Of a stretch of 64,000 nucleotides of DNA, positions 22,034 to 32,900 are shown one piece after another; the stretch's first letter is position 1, and the number at the start of each line of letters is the position of its first letter. The stretch is taken from positions 114,347,111-114,411,110 of the forward strand of contig NC_060247.1 of the NCBI RefSeq assembly GCF_921293095.1. The letters are read 5' to 3'. The notes under the pieces were generated by a model, which saw nothing but the letters and a program-made list of their open reading frames with translations, was not told the origin of the DNA and did no database searches. Made by a program: the position numbers and the translations under genes. This DNA comes from Ischnura elegans. Its lineage: Eukaryota; Arthropoda; Insecta; Odonata; Coenagrionidae.

Positions 22034-23001
22034 TATATCTGGTAATGATTTATGAGTATTTACGCTAATTTTCAAGTCTCTATCACCAAATAGGTCACTT
22101 TGGACTTTATTCCAGCTTTTTCCGATTTCGGACCAGTGCGCGCCGGGTCGGAAGACGATCGGCCGCCGCGGCTGGCGTAAAGGTATTCGGCGCCCACGTC
22201 GCGACAACTATAGTGTATTCGGCAAACTGAAACTACCAGGCAAAGGCATTAGAATGACTCTTCGGCTTTAAAAACTGTATTATTACATGAGTTTCATGAT
22301 AGCGTTTCCTGTCGGCAGATTGCTGGACTTACTAGCCTCGAAAGCTCTGTAACCGTAACTATAGTATACTCGACTCGACATTCATAATGCTACTCGAAAC
22401 GCTCGAATCGAGTACCAACTACTCGACTCGAATCGAAATTTCGAGTACTCGCACATCCCAAGATATGTGTTTTGTTATTACGATTACATGGCGCGAAAAT
22501 TCAAATGACTGTCGGAAACGCGGTCGAATGTAAATTTTTACTTTCAAGTACTAATGGAATCGGAATCGATTTTTCACCTTGGCAAGTACTCATTTTCGAT
22601 TCCGGTTCTTGGCCGAGAATCGAGGAATCGAAGAATCGAGGAATCGAACCGACCCATCACTAATAAAAATCATTATAATTGACCTGTAATCGAACCAAAC
22701 CTTCTTCAATGCATGGCGAGTGCTTCATATATTTAAATTAATACAGTTTTTCGCCGGTAGGATTTTCGTCCTTCAAGTGTAATCCCGGCTGACTCCGTAA
22801 AGGTTTATCACCAATAATTGTAAGGAGGACCAAATCGCGACAACAGGAAGTCGAGAAATAAATACACGAGGTACCCGTGCGACAGCTCAACGCCAATTAA
22901 AAAAACTCCACTAACCAAATCAATAGTTTGCGCTACTAATTCACGCTTGACCTCTGATGAAAGTCACCGTCGCACGTCTAATTTTGAGATGTTGTCGATC
23001 A

Positions 23002-23375
23002 TCCAATTTCCTAAGCAAAGGATCCCAAGGAAAACATTTTTCTTCTCACGTCAACGGCAATATTGCGTCGAACAACCTTTGATGAAATCTTCAAATCGTT
23101 ACACAGAAATTTATTAACCTTCACGTATTTGATTTTCGGTTTAGAAATTCCTCCTATCATTCATCAACAACATGGTTCTATTTTTGCCATTGTACATTTT
23201 CCTTAAAATCGGCTGAAAAAAAGTTAGAACAATCAACGCAATTACATCTATGAATGATAAAGTTATCAAATGGTGCGATCTCCGTCTCATATGCTGCTCG
23301 ATTCAGGCAATTTACAAAGAAAAGGACCCCAAGGAAAACATTTTTCTTTTCACATCAACGGCGATGTTGCAAACA
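23002..23375. repeat. direct repeat pair about 305 bp apart
   Basis: 23002-23070 and 23307-23375 share ccaaggaaaacatttttctt followed by tcac(g/a)tcaacggc(a/g)atgtt. Unit identity unknown. Confidence 0.6.
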
Positions 23376-23415
23376 AATACACCAGCGTATCTCAGAGACG
23401 ATTTTCAAACACTTA

Positions 23416-23615
23416 GGGCCGGTTTTATAATATCTGGTTAAAATTTTGCGGAGCATGAAAACTGGAGTTAATTCATCCTTGCGTTGGAGATCATGAGTTT
23501 AACTAAACGTTATTTTGAACTACTTTTACTTACAGTAACTTACTAACATTCTCCAGCTAAGTTTTGCCTGTACCATGTTCCGGTTAAGGCTAAACAGACA
23601 TTATAAAACCGGCCC
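23416..23615. mobile_element. PIF/Harbinger-type MITE, 200 bp
   Basis: Termini gggccggttttataatatct and, inverted, gggccggttttataatgtct are flanked by TTA at 23413-23415 and 23616-23618. A 3-bp TTA/TAA duplication is the mark of PIF/Harbinger. No coding capacity. Confidence 0.82.
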
Positions 23616-23689
23616 TTAGTAGAGTGCACCACACAAATACGAAGGGAAATGAAAAACTCGTTATTCCTCACCACCGGACACCAATGAGA

Positions 23690-23915
23690 ACTCAAGGGAG
23701 GTTCTCTGAAGGTTACAACCACCGGGGTCGGGACCCAGTACTACAACTGATACGCACGCGCTCCCGGCGAGGGGAGTGGAAGGGAAGGAAAAAGGATTGA
23801 GGCGCCGCCGCGAAAAGGAGCCCGACGACGCCTCTAGGGTAGGGATAGGGATCGATATCGAATACCCTCGCCGCTATGAGAGCGACCATGGCCCACTAAT
23901 AGAGAAACCATGATT
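23690..23915 (+). repeat. GC-rich dispersed repeat, copy 3
   Basis: Has gaggcgccgccgcgaaaagg then agcccgacgacgcctct, and ends gcccactaatagagaaacc, in the same order and strand as the copies at 2037 and 2395. Confidence 0.7.
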
Positions 23916-23918
23916 TAA

Positions 23919-25138
23919 TGTTTCCAAAGAAAGGCAAAAATTTCCAATGAGGAAGGACATTTCTGCGATTTTCCGTAGATTCACCACCGGATAGTCAGAT
24001 TCAATAAATCATTCATTGTGACTGCATGCCGCAAGTGGAACAACGTTGACTCTTCGCTACGTAAATCAAAATCACTCGCCTCCTTCAAAAGGGCACGAAA
24101 CGTATAACTTCTCCGAGAACAACAGCGAGACATGTAGTAACATCATGGGAACAGTAGGAAAGATTACACTCTTATCTCCTCCGGCTTCATTTAATTTTCT
24201 TTTTCTTTCTAGGTACTGGGTGAAATTTTCTAGCCATTTCTTGTATATGAAGATACACATGTTTACATTAGCTCTTTCTTAGTAGGTTTTCCACGCCCCC
24301 TTCTTGTGTGGGCGTTTTCCTGCAGCGGTTTTTTTTCAAGAAGGACGAAAGTCAATATCCTTAGGTTTTTCCCACGTTTTCTCAAATATTTTTACACTTG
24401 GTAAATGGTAACTTTGTAAACTTATAATTTTGTTTGTTGATTGAAAAGCGTATTTCTATGTCTCTTTTGGGATAATTGACTGCATGTAATCTCAAGAGCA
24501 ACTTGACAATGTATTTCACTGCAAAAGTTTAATGTTTGACGAGGAGTTAGATGGAAGATGGGACTTTCTAGTCCCAATCTCGCCCAATAAAGTCGATTTA
24601 TTATTATTCCTACTTGGGTGGCTTGAGCAGGGCACTTCAAGTGCATAACTACGTCCGTCGGATGGGACGCTAAGCCGTGGTTCCGTTGGCGCCTTTCGTT
24701 AAGAGGAGGCTAATGTCGACGTCGAGTTTATCTCTTGTCGAGCGATTAAGGATGTACGTAAAAAACTATTTGAGACGACTATTAATTCGAAAATAAAAAA
24801 CATAAAGTGTAAGTAATTGTTTTCATTGAAATCGTGTTCCAAACCGTATAATTCCTTTATGATAATCCTGTTTATCAAAATTCGTATGAATTGAAGTGTA
24901 AAATATATTGAGAATGGGACCGCCCCCCAAATCAGGAGCTTTGTGCGTCACAGTTACAGGTAATTGTTGCCGAGGGTCCACTCATCAGTTTATCTCTTTA
25001 AAAAAGTTCAATGCGATAGCATTCTTTTTTAGCAAGTATTAATTACACCAGAAAAAAAAAGACCAATAGTGCAGGAGTTTCGCGCCACCATAGGCTCTAT
25101 CACCGAGTGAAAACCAAATTGTAGAACAAGAAGCCTTA
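23919..25138. other. no recognisable gene; possible LINE-tail fragment
   Basis: 24656-24690 (cgtcggatgggacgctaagc) resembles tails of some non-LTR elements. Nothing else can be named. Confidence 0.3.
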
Positions 25139-25590
25139 AGCCTGAATCACACGATAATTTTTTTTCGTCGCGAAAGTGATCACTATCGCGATCACTGCGC
25201 AAAATGATCGTCGCCGGCAATTGTTTTTCGCGATCGCGATGAGGATTCCCATCGCTATTTTTCATCACTCGTCCGGTCGCTTTTTCCGTGCTAAAACCGT
25301 CACTTAAACCCCATATCAGCCAATCGGAACGCATTCCCCTATGGAGCGATTGCAGCGCAACGTTTGACAATTGTGGGAACGACATAAATAAACAAACACG
25401 CTATATAATTTCGTGATGTGGGTCCTATGACAACGAGCTGTGATATTGGAAATGATGCGAAAAGCGACGGCGGGAGTGACCGTGTGATTCAGAAAAATGA
25501 TCACAAGAGCGATTGCTTTTCGCGACGGGAAAAGTGATCTCGATAGTGATCACTTTCGCGACGAAAAAAAATGATCGTATGATTCAGGCT
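25139..25590. mobile_element. PIF/Harbinger-type MITE, 452 bp
   Basis: Termini agcctgaatcacacgataat and, inverted, agcctgaatcatacgatcat are flanked by TTA (25136-25138, 25591-25593). The inner ends carry repeated gcgatcgcgat / tcgcgacgaaa motifs, likely transposase-binding clusters. No coding capacity. Confidence 0.85.
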
Positions 25591-26409
25591 TTAGTTTGGG
25601 TCCCTACAGCCTACACAAAGGATCTTGGTTTGATTGTTTGCATGCGCGAGTGTATGTGAGTACGAACATTTATTGGTGGGTTTAGCTATTCCGGTTGAGA
25701 GACTGGGGTTCGGTCTCTGTGGTGAAACTTTCCCCTTTACCACACACCAACAGAGTGATTGCAAGGTGGACTGGCATTGATTACCCGGCCAATTGAGTCT
25801 TTTCTTTCCATATTGCATCTATCGCTAAGTTTTATTTTTTAAACTAATGAATTACTTGATTACATAAAGAGGGACCTATGTGAAGGCCATACAGCTAAAC
25901 ACTAGGAAAATAGCGGACACCTCCCACTGGATAGTTTTTGAACGTCCCGGAAGCGAAACATTGAGCCCTATGAAACTACTACCTCAAATAACGAACACGC
26001 AAAAAGTGATAACCTGTGAAAACTTTTTTCCTAAAACATTTTGCGCTATTTTTATTAAAAGCTTTAGTTTACAAAGAACTTTCCTCAGAAAAACAACTGT
26101 TGCTAATATTTTGGGAGAAACAGCTTTTTTGTGCTACATTATGTCTGGTTCCTTCCTTTTTTTTTAATGCCATGCATTTCTGACTGCGGGTGTTGTGGAA
26201 TTATCTGTCAGCTGATCGCAGAGGAAAAAGCATACCTATCTAATGTTTCAGTTTTTAGAATATTAAGTACTTGAAAAGGTATTGAAATTATAATATTTTT
26301 ATGACACGACGCAGTCGCAACTCACAAAACTCTCGCCATCTGGACAGCAGCCCCCTATCACTAGCGGACACCGATTCAGTAGCGGAAACACCTCAATAGC
26401 GGACGATTA

Positions 26410-27684
26410 CGAGAGTAGCCTTTTAAGTGTCGGGAATGAAGAAAACTATAAGAGGTAAAATAACGCAATTTTGTATTATTTTTTAAAGTATTCTCTACAC
26501 TCCAATGCACTTTTGCATTCGATGGAACCAGTCGTTATAACATTTATTCCATTCCGAAGTAGGGGTAGTCAAAATGGCTGTTTTGCAGGCATCAACCGCT
26601 TCTTCAGACGTCTGGAAGTGCTTTCCTCAAGGCATATTCTTGATTCTGGGGAATGTAAAAAAAATCTTTGGGGCTTAAGTCCGGGATGTATGGAGGATGA
26701 TCAAGCATTTCGACGTTTTGCTGTTCCAAAAACGACTTTGTGACTCGAGCGGTGTGTGAGCTTGTATTGTCACGATGGAGCGTAAAGCGTCGATTTGGGT
26801 TATCTTTCCGAAGCTCGGCCATCACTTCCAGCAAGAAAATGGTCGCATACTATTTAGCATTAACTGTTCTTTGATTTTCAAGAGCAATCGTCCCTACATG
26901 CCCTGATTTGGCTACGAACGATACGACCGTTTTCTTGGAAATGCTGCGAGAGCGAACAACTTTTGTCGGTTTGAGCTCACTTTGGAAGACCCATACCGAA
27001 GATTGGCGTTTTGATTCAGGCTCGTAGCTATAGATCCATGATACATCACCACTTTCGATGTTTTGGACGTGCTTTGATGCTCCGGAGTTGAATCGTTGTA
27101 GAGTATTTCGACACCATTTGACTCGAGGTACTTTCTGTTCTTCTGTGAGGAGGTGCGGTATCCAGCGGGAAACCAAATTTTTAACGCCTAACTCCTCGTG
27201 TAAGATCATTTAAACTGAGGTCCCTGAGATATCCAATGATGCCTGAATCTCACGGTATGCAACATAACGATCTTCCATAGTCACATTACGTACAGCATCC
27301 ACGTTTTCTTGAGTGGGGGCCGTTTTTGGTCGCCCTTGACGCGGTTCGTCACCGAGGCTAGAGCGTCCTCGCTGAAACTCTGCATAACAGCGATAAACGG
27401 TTGCGTTTGATGGTGCGCCAAAAACAACTAAAAGTTCAGAAACACAGTCTTGCTGGGTGAGGCTTCGTCAAAAGAAATTATGGTGCGGTAATGTTCTTGA
27501 CTTAATTCCATCTCGTTCGGCGACTTGGGAACTTTGACACGCCACCGTTTTAAAACGATCAGGCCGATCTTAATGAAACCTTTTCATGGGCATTAACCAA
27601 CTCAAAAAGTTGTTCATAAACACTATTTATAGTTCATAGATGATATGAAAAGTTTTATGCCCGACACTTAAAACGCTACCCTCG
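26410..27684 (-). mobile_element. near full-length mariner element
   Basis: Termini cgagagtagccttttaagtg and, inverted, cgagggtagcgttttaagtg lie inside TA duplications (26408-26409, 27685-27686). The 1275 bp match the usual mariner length. The terminal repeats have drifted by several bases, so the copy is not young. Confidence 0.94.
26470..27540 (-). pseudogene. mariner transposase, inactivated
   Basis: On the minus strand: MILHEELGVKNLVSRWIPHL, then SGDVSWIYSYEPESK (first catalytic Asp), HRDNTSSHTA (second) and PPYIPDLSPKDFF (third), so the DD34D triad is visible. An in-frame stop separates RTVNAK from YATIFL near 26848. More stops lie in the C terminus after about 26604, and the N-terminal region shows frame breaks. 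Dead. Confidence 0.9.
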
Positions 27685-28247
27685 TATTCCGATCAGATAA
27701 ATACCAGTTACCTGGAAGATTGACTGTATTTTTAGAAAATAATCACAGATCTGGACTGGTGTGCTTGTTTTGTATCGCTAAGTAACGGCGGAAGCTTTGT
27801 TAATCGCATTCAATGGTCATCGCATCGTAAATTAACGCAATTAATGAGTCCAACGCCCCCACAAAATGAGGCAGATGGACGAAAACAATCCCATCAAATA
27901 TCTCGAGAGGCATGCCGGTGTACAGTGTTAGTGGAACGGGAGAGTGGTCACGTGAGCTGCGGTCACCCCCTCCCCTCTCTCGCGAGTGGTGTTAATGGGG
28001 CACCTTCCTCCCCCGTTGCCAGGGCGACCGCGGCGGTTCCCTCAACACAGACGCCCAATGGCCAGTCAGACGTATCAGCAGGCATACCAACCCCTCGGAG
28101 AATGCGATACATTCGCATCTAGGCAAATACATAATCCTAAAACAAGCACAGATAAAGGGGTCGGAGATAAGCGCGGTGGCTAGGGACACCGGCGGACTTC
28201 TGACCCTATCCAAGAAATATCATTGTTACGAAGCAAGAACCTTCGGG

Positions 28248-28330
28248 AAGCACGGGCGTACCCAGCGAGGGGCAGGAGGGCGTAGCTGCCCCCCCCCCCC
28301 CCACCCCTAGAAGCAAAATTCGCAAATGTC
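28248..28330. mobile_element. hAT-like left end fragment with poly-C
   Basis: cacgggcgtacccagcgagg is like the left end of the complete MITE at 51374 (caagggcgtacccaggat). A run of about 15 C follows. No right end found. Confidence 0.4.
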
Positions 28331-28781
28331 TTTAAAGAAAATAATATTTTTTCAAGCATATAATTTTCAAAACTAATGAAGAGCTGTTACAGTTTCCTTA
28401 AAATGTTGATTTCATTCACCTTTTCCATGCTTAAATCTTACCCATGGTCCATATATAAGGACCATGATCTTACCTACAACTTGAACAACCATGGCTTGCC
28501 CCCCCATAGTTCTAATCCTTGGTATGCTCTTGTCTGGAAGGGCTTGAGAGGCATGAGGGAAGCCTACATTGTTAATCTATTGGCAAGTCCCTCGCATCAG
28601 AAAACCATAAATTAAGATAAAAAAATTCTTTTTCATAATGCTGAAATTTAAATTCACCATTGGTTTTTCACCGATACAGCCACAGTAATTATTATGGTTT
28701 GGTCTCCATAGGCGTTTGTAAATGAAATCCGCCCGATTTCTCGAAAGAATTCAACTTTAGAGCTCTGGGAGTCTTGCATAA

Positions 28782-29940
28782 AGCCTGAATCACACCGTAA
28801 TTTATTCCATCCCATAGGTGGGACGGCTTCAGCGATGGCGAAAAAAACTGGCGTTTCTCACGATCATTTTCCGCGATGGCTCGAGGGATGGGATTAGCAT
28901 CCCTTTTTCCATCGCTCGGTATGTCCCTTTATCCGTCGCTGAAACCATAGCCATACACAGTCCTTCCAATCAGAACGATCACACCTCGAATATGCATCGG
29001 GCATATGGAATCAAAGATGCCGACTAACAAAAAATTTTAGGGGGGCCCAAACCGGGAATCCTGTCCCGGTAAATTTTATATGAAAGTAGTGAGTTTTTTA
29101 AGCGTTTTAGATTAGTCATATGATCAACATTAGAACCCTTATAACTCGAATATCGATACCTGGACACTCTGGGGAAAATCGACAAGCCTGACACATTTTT
29201 TCCTCACACCCATAACGAATTTTTGAAGGGGCTCGGGTACCCTCAGGCCCCATGGAGTCGGAGCCACTGTATGGAATCCGGTGCAGAAAGACTTAATCCT
29301 GGAACTTATAAATAAAATACAAACGAAAGCTGCGCGATTCGTCAAAAACAGCTACGGGAGTGCAAAGAGAGTTACCCAGATGTTAAGCGAATTCGGCAGG
29401 GAACCGCTAGAGATTTGGAGGCTGGGCGCTAGGCTTAGATGGCTTGAGCAATTGAGAATAGATATCTTTAAGAGCGACACGGAGAACATAATATTAGAGA
29501 TCCACTCGACAGAAGCGACATATTAGGAGAGATATTTTTCCGAACGGATAGATATGGGAATTCTTTTTTCCCCCCGAACCATAAAGGACTTTAATAAATG
29601 CTAGGCGTAATATTTTCTGAGAATTTGCTTATTATATGTAAATGGCTGATGTCCTAACACCCCCCGCCACACTCCTTTTTAGGCACCTTGCGGGGTAGTA
29701 TGTACATGAGCGTGCGGCTACTAACAGCGATTGTGACCCCACGCTTGGCTTGTAATTGGATGACAGTTGCAAATACGCAAAGTGACGGAATAAGCGATGG
29801 AAAAAGGGATGGTGGGAATGAAGGCGTGATTCTGAAAATGATGGGCTTGGCGATCTTTTCTTTGGTCCCTGAAAAGCTATCGCTGGAGTTAACACTCAGA
29901 GGGACGGAAAAAATGATTGCGAGGTGGGGATTCATGTTTT
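28782..29940. mobile_element. diverged relative of the 25139 MITE, split by a LINE fragment
   Basis: The left end agcctgaatcacaccgtaat matches the 25139 element. 28850-28990 and 29790-29936 match its inner left and right parts (gcgatggctcgagggatggg; gaaggcgtgattctgaaaat). A CR1-like LINE piece (29270-29610) sits between. The right end is worn (gattcatgttt). Confidence 0.6.
29270..29610 (+). mobile_element. CR1/Jockey-like LINE 3' fragment
   Basis: Reads KIQTKAARFVKNSYGSAKRV, TQMLSEFGREPLEIWRLGAR, LRWLEQL, then DRYGNSFFP in another frame. Same C-terminal signature as the fragment at 3510-3860. Truncated at 5'. Confidence 0.75.
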
Positions 29941-32900
29941 CCCATTTTGAGCAACATTCAGATCTGAAATCCTGACAACACTCCGCAAACTTCAATAGTA
30001 GGGAGAACAAAAGATGATATGAACATAACAACACAAAAAATATGAACAAAAGATTGGGAGAACCTGGGCTAGTTGTTTCCTAAGAGGCCGTATCGCGGGC
30101 AGTCGCCACAACGGGAACATATTTACGTTAAACTAATCCAGAATCTTTACCATGGGCAGTTCCTGTGGTCCAACTTTATGCACCGATAATCCACTCATGA
30201 AAATTTCCCCACCAATATGTAATTTAGTTTCTGTGTTGTGCATTCTATGCATCATCTGCAGCCATTTCATTGATAAAACATTTGATTCAAGGAGGGGAGT
30301 TGGGGGGGTTCCAAAACCAGGAGGGTGCAGGGGAAAATTTTGGAAAAACAGGGTAATATGTAGAGGGTTTTAAAGTACATAATTTTAACATCTTTCAAAA
30401 GCGAAAAATAATTAATTTTTCAAAGAAATCTTTTGTAAATCCATGATTTTTTGATATTTTCTTTTCTTCTATGATGGAGCAAAGCAATTGTGTTTTTATA
30501 TTTCGGGGGTATGGTATATTTCCAGACCCCCGGAACTACCCCACTTGCTACGCCACTGAGTTAGAGTGGTCTAACTTGTCACCCAGAGTTTAGAAACCAG
30601 AGTTGACCATAACATCGATAAATAGGTGAGTTAGGCTGGAAAACCCCTCCCCACCCCTAGAATTAGATGAAAGTGTTTCTTCTTCCCATTCCTTCCCCCT
30701 TATTTTCCCATCTCTAAACAGAAGAACATGAAGGTGTGCATTGAAAATAGGAGCAGAACATTACGAGGGACCAAAACATTACTAGGTGAGAGAACAATAA
30801 TTTTCTCCCAGAATTGTGGGCAGAGAAGGTTGAGGACAGGAGGTGGGAGGCAATGAAATAAAGTTCTTTGAGGACAAAACAATGAGATTGAGGGTTATAT
30901 GTGCAAATGATGAGGAGAAAATAAGCTCTAAAACTCAGCCTCCCAAAGGAGTTGGTCTTTGCATTAAGTCCAGCCCGCAGCAACTACTGGATGCAGACAG
31001 CAGCACAAAAAAAAAAGAAAGTTCTAAGCCAAATACAAGCAAATTATGGAAATTCATAGGTTTTTTTTTGTTGGGCAGTGCTTTTTTCCTCTTGTTCCTT
31101 CCTCTCAAATTCCCTCCCCAGGACGACTAGGCATAAATAAGTATCGGACTTCGTTCCTGGCCCTGGTACATTGTATCATTTTTAAGGGCCCACCCTGGGT
31201 CCTCATCTGCCAAATACGCACTGTCTCCTCCCACACACCCCCCAGTGAAGAAGATTAAAACTTCGTATCATTTGTCTTCACTCCCCCTTTTTGTCCCTTC
31301 CATAAAACAGCAGAGGGTATGAGTGTGTGTAATACTTTGGCATATTGTAAAAATTGTGGTTAAATTTGGATGTTCAGGTCATACTATATGTAAATTTGTG
31401 TCCCCCTGGGGAAAAGATGAATGAACAATATGAAAAGGAAGTTCTTTGTTTTCAATCACCAGATTATTTTGTAAAAGCAGTGCTGTAGTTGGGCCGGTAC
31501 AGCGTACCCCCTAAAATCCCAACTCTTTATAAGCGTACCAGTTAAAGTACCTTTTTACAGATGTCAAAATTAGCCCTACTGTAAAATGTGTAAAGGATTT
31601 CAGAAAGAAAAATTGGAAATGAATATTTATTGTTCAGAGCATCTCATCTCATGGCACAACTGGGAACTAATATAAGAGTTGGAGTTTCAATTGCAGCCGG
31701 ATGTACGTATAATGCATGTTCAGCTGTTGGCAAATTTTGGTTAGTACCGCCTAAATTTTTTTCCCAGCTGAAGCACTGCATAAAAGTTGATAATTTTGTT
31801 TAACTCCTGCATCTCCCTGACAAAAGAGAAAATCATATTGTTGTATTTCCAATGATTTTTGAATTTCATATTCTGTTGGTCTAAATTCGCAATTAAAATA
31901 GATGTATCAACACAATCTGTGAGAAAGCCTCTTCCCATCCACGATATTCCTACATCAACCCAACAAATCGTCACCACTTCCCCTTTTTCCCAGGCATACA
32001 GCATTCCACCTCTGCCCTTAATGGCCCCTGCATTTCTAACCATCTACCTATTAAACCATTTTCTACCTTGCTGGTTGTGCGAACACTGCCACTGGCCGAT
32101 ATATTGGACCGACTATTTTGATTTACATATTTTATTTTGTGATTGCAGCCATTTCTCTTGTTGTCTCTCAGAAATACAGACCCATAACCCAATTACGATT
32201 CTAAGCTCTAAATAAATCTTCAGCATTGGGAAAAAATCTCCATGCATTCAATAGAATTAAGTACTTATAAAAATTCCAAATCTGAAATCTTGCAAATTCC
32301 GGAAAATACCCTTGGCAGTCTTTGCGCATGCCAGCCAATACGGGCTGGAAGAAAATGGATAATGGTCTGGCAGTATAACTCCTCTTCGGAAGTAACCTGC
32401 CTTGCTGAGGGAAGAGTTACAATACAAAGATATAAAACTTAATATTAAAAGTTAATTTCATACCTTTTCATTTTAAACATCCAATACTTTGCATCCCACT
32501 GCCCTGGGTCTTGGGGTCCTCTTAAGATGTCATGAAGCACCACTGAGGCACACAATCGAGGCTTAAGCACTTCACAGCACCCAATATAGACACAGCTCAA
32601 CTGAATTATTTCCTCGAGACAACAAACAAAACAAGGAAAATTGAAACTATTGAGCTCAAAATATGAGAAGTAATGCACAACCAAAAAGTATGCAACAATT
32701 TTCAGCATGAAAACTATTATGTACCACTATGAGTATTATTATTGAACAGGAATAATGTCCGTGGAGAGAGATGACTTCACATGGAATGAGGCCAACATCA
32801 TAATACTTTTTGTCACTCGACTCTTTCACCACATTGCTTACATTTTTTATTATAACTTTGGTAGTGTCGGAGAAGTTCACATAATTTCCAAAGAAGTTTA

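Larger units (their letters stand above)
19410..22461. mobile_element. inner hAT-like element nested in the outer hAT
   Basis: Left end tagggatgtgcaagta and right end, inverted, ttgggatgtgcgagta are followed on each inner side by cgagtcgag/ctcgactcg repeats. No clean 8-bp duplication remains, so the exact borders are uncertain. It is itself interrupted by the mariner at 21082. Confidence 0.7.
19008..22662. mobile_element. outer hAT-type transposon (non-autonomous) carrying nested insertions
   Basis: Termini tagtgatgggtcgattcc and, inverted, ggaatcgaaccgacccatcacta lie inside a perfect 8-bp duplication ataaaaat (19000-19007 and 22663-22670), the hallmark of hAT. Both subterminal regions are full of short gattcc/ggaatc repeats. 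Without the nested material the element is only about 600 bp, so it is a MITE-class copy. Confidence 0.92.

Noticed and set aside
25880..26409. tagcggac motifs before the 26410 mariner, like pogo/Tigger ends
   Set aside because: Only short scattered motifs; I could not find a matching opposite end.
28290..28305. CRISPR-like or regulatory meaning of the poly-C tract
   Set aside because: A simple homopolymer within a transposon fragment; no spaced repeats.
31479..31585. possible short hAT MITE (cagtgctgtagttggg...)
   Set aside because: Flanks agree at only about seven of eight bases and the right terminus is not a clear inverse of the left.
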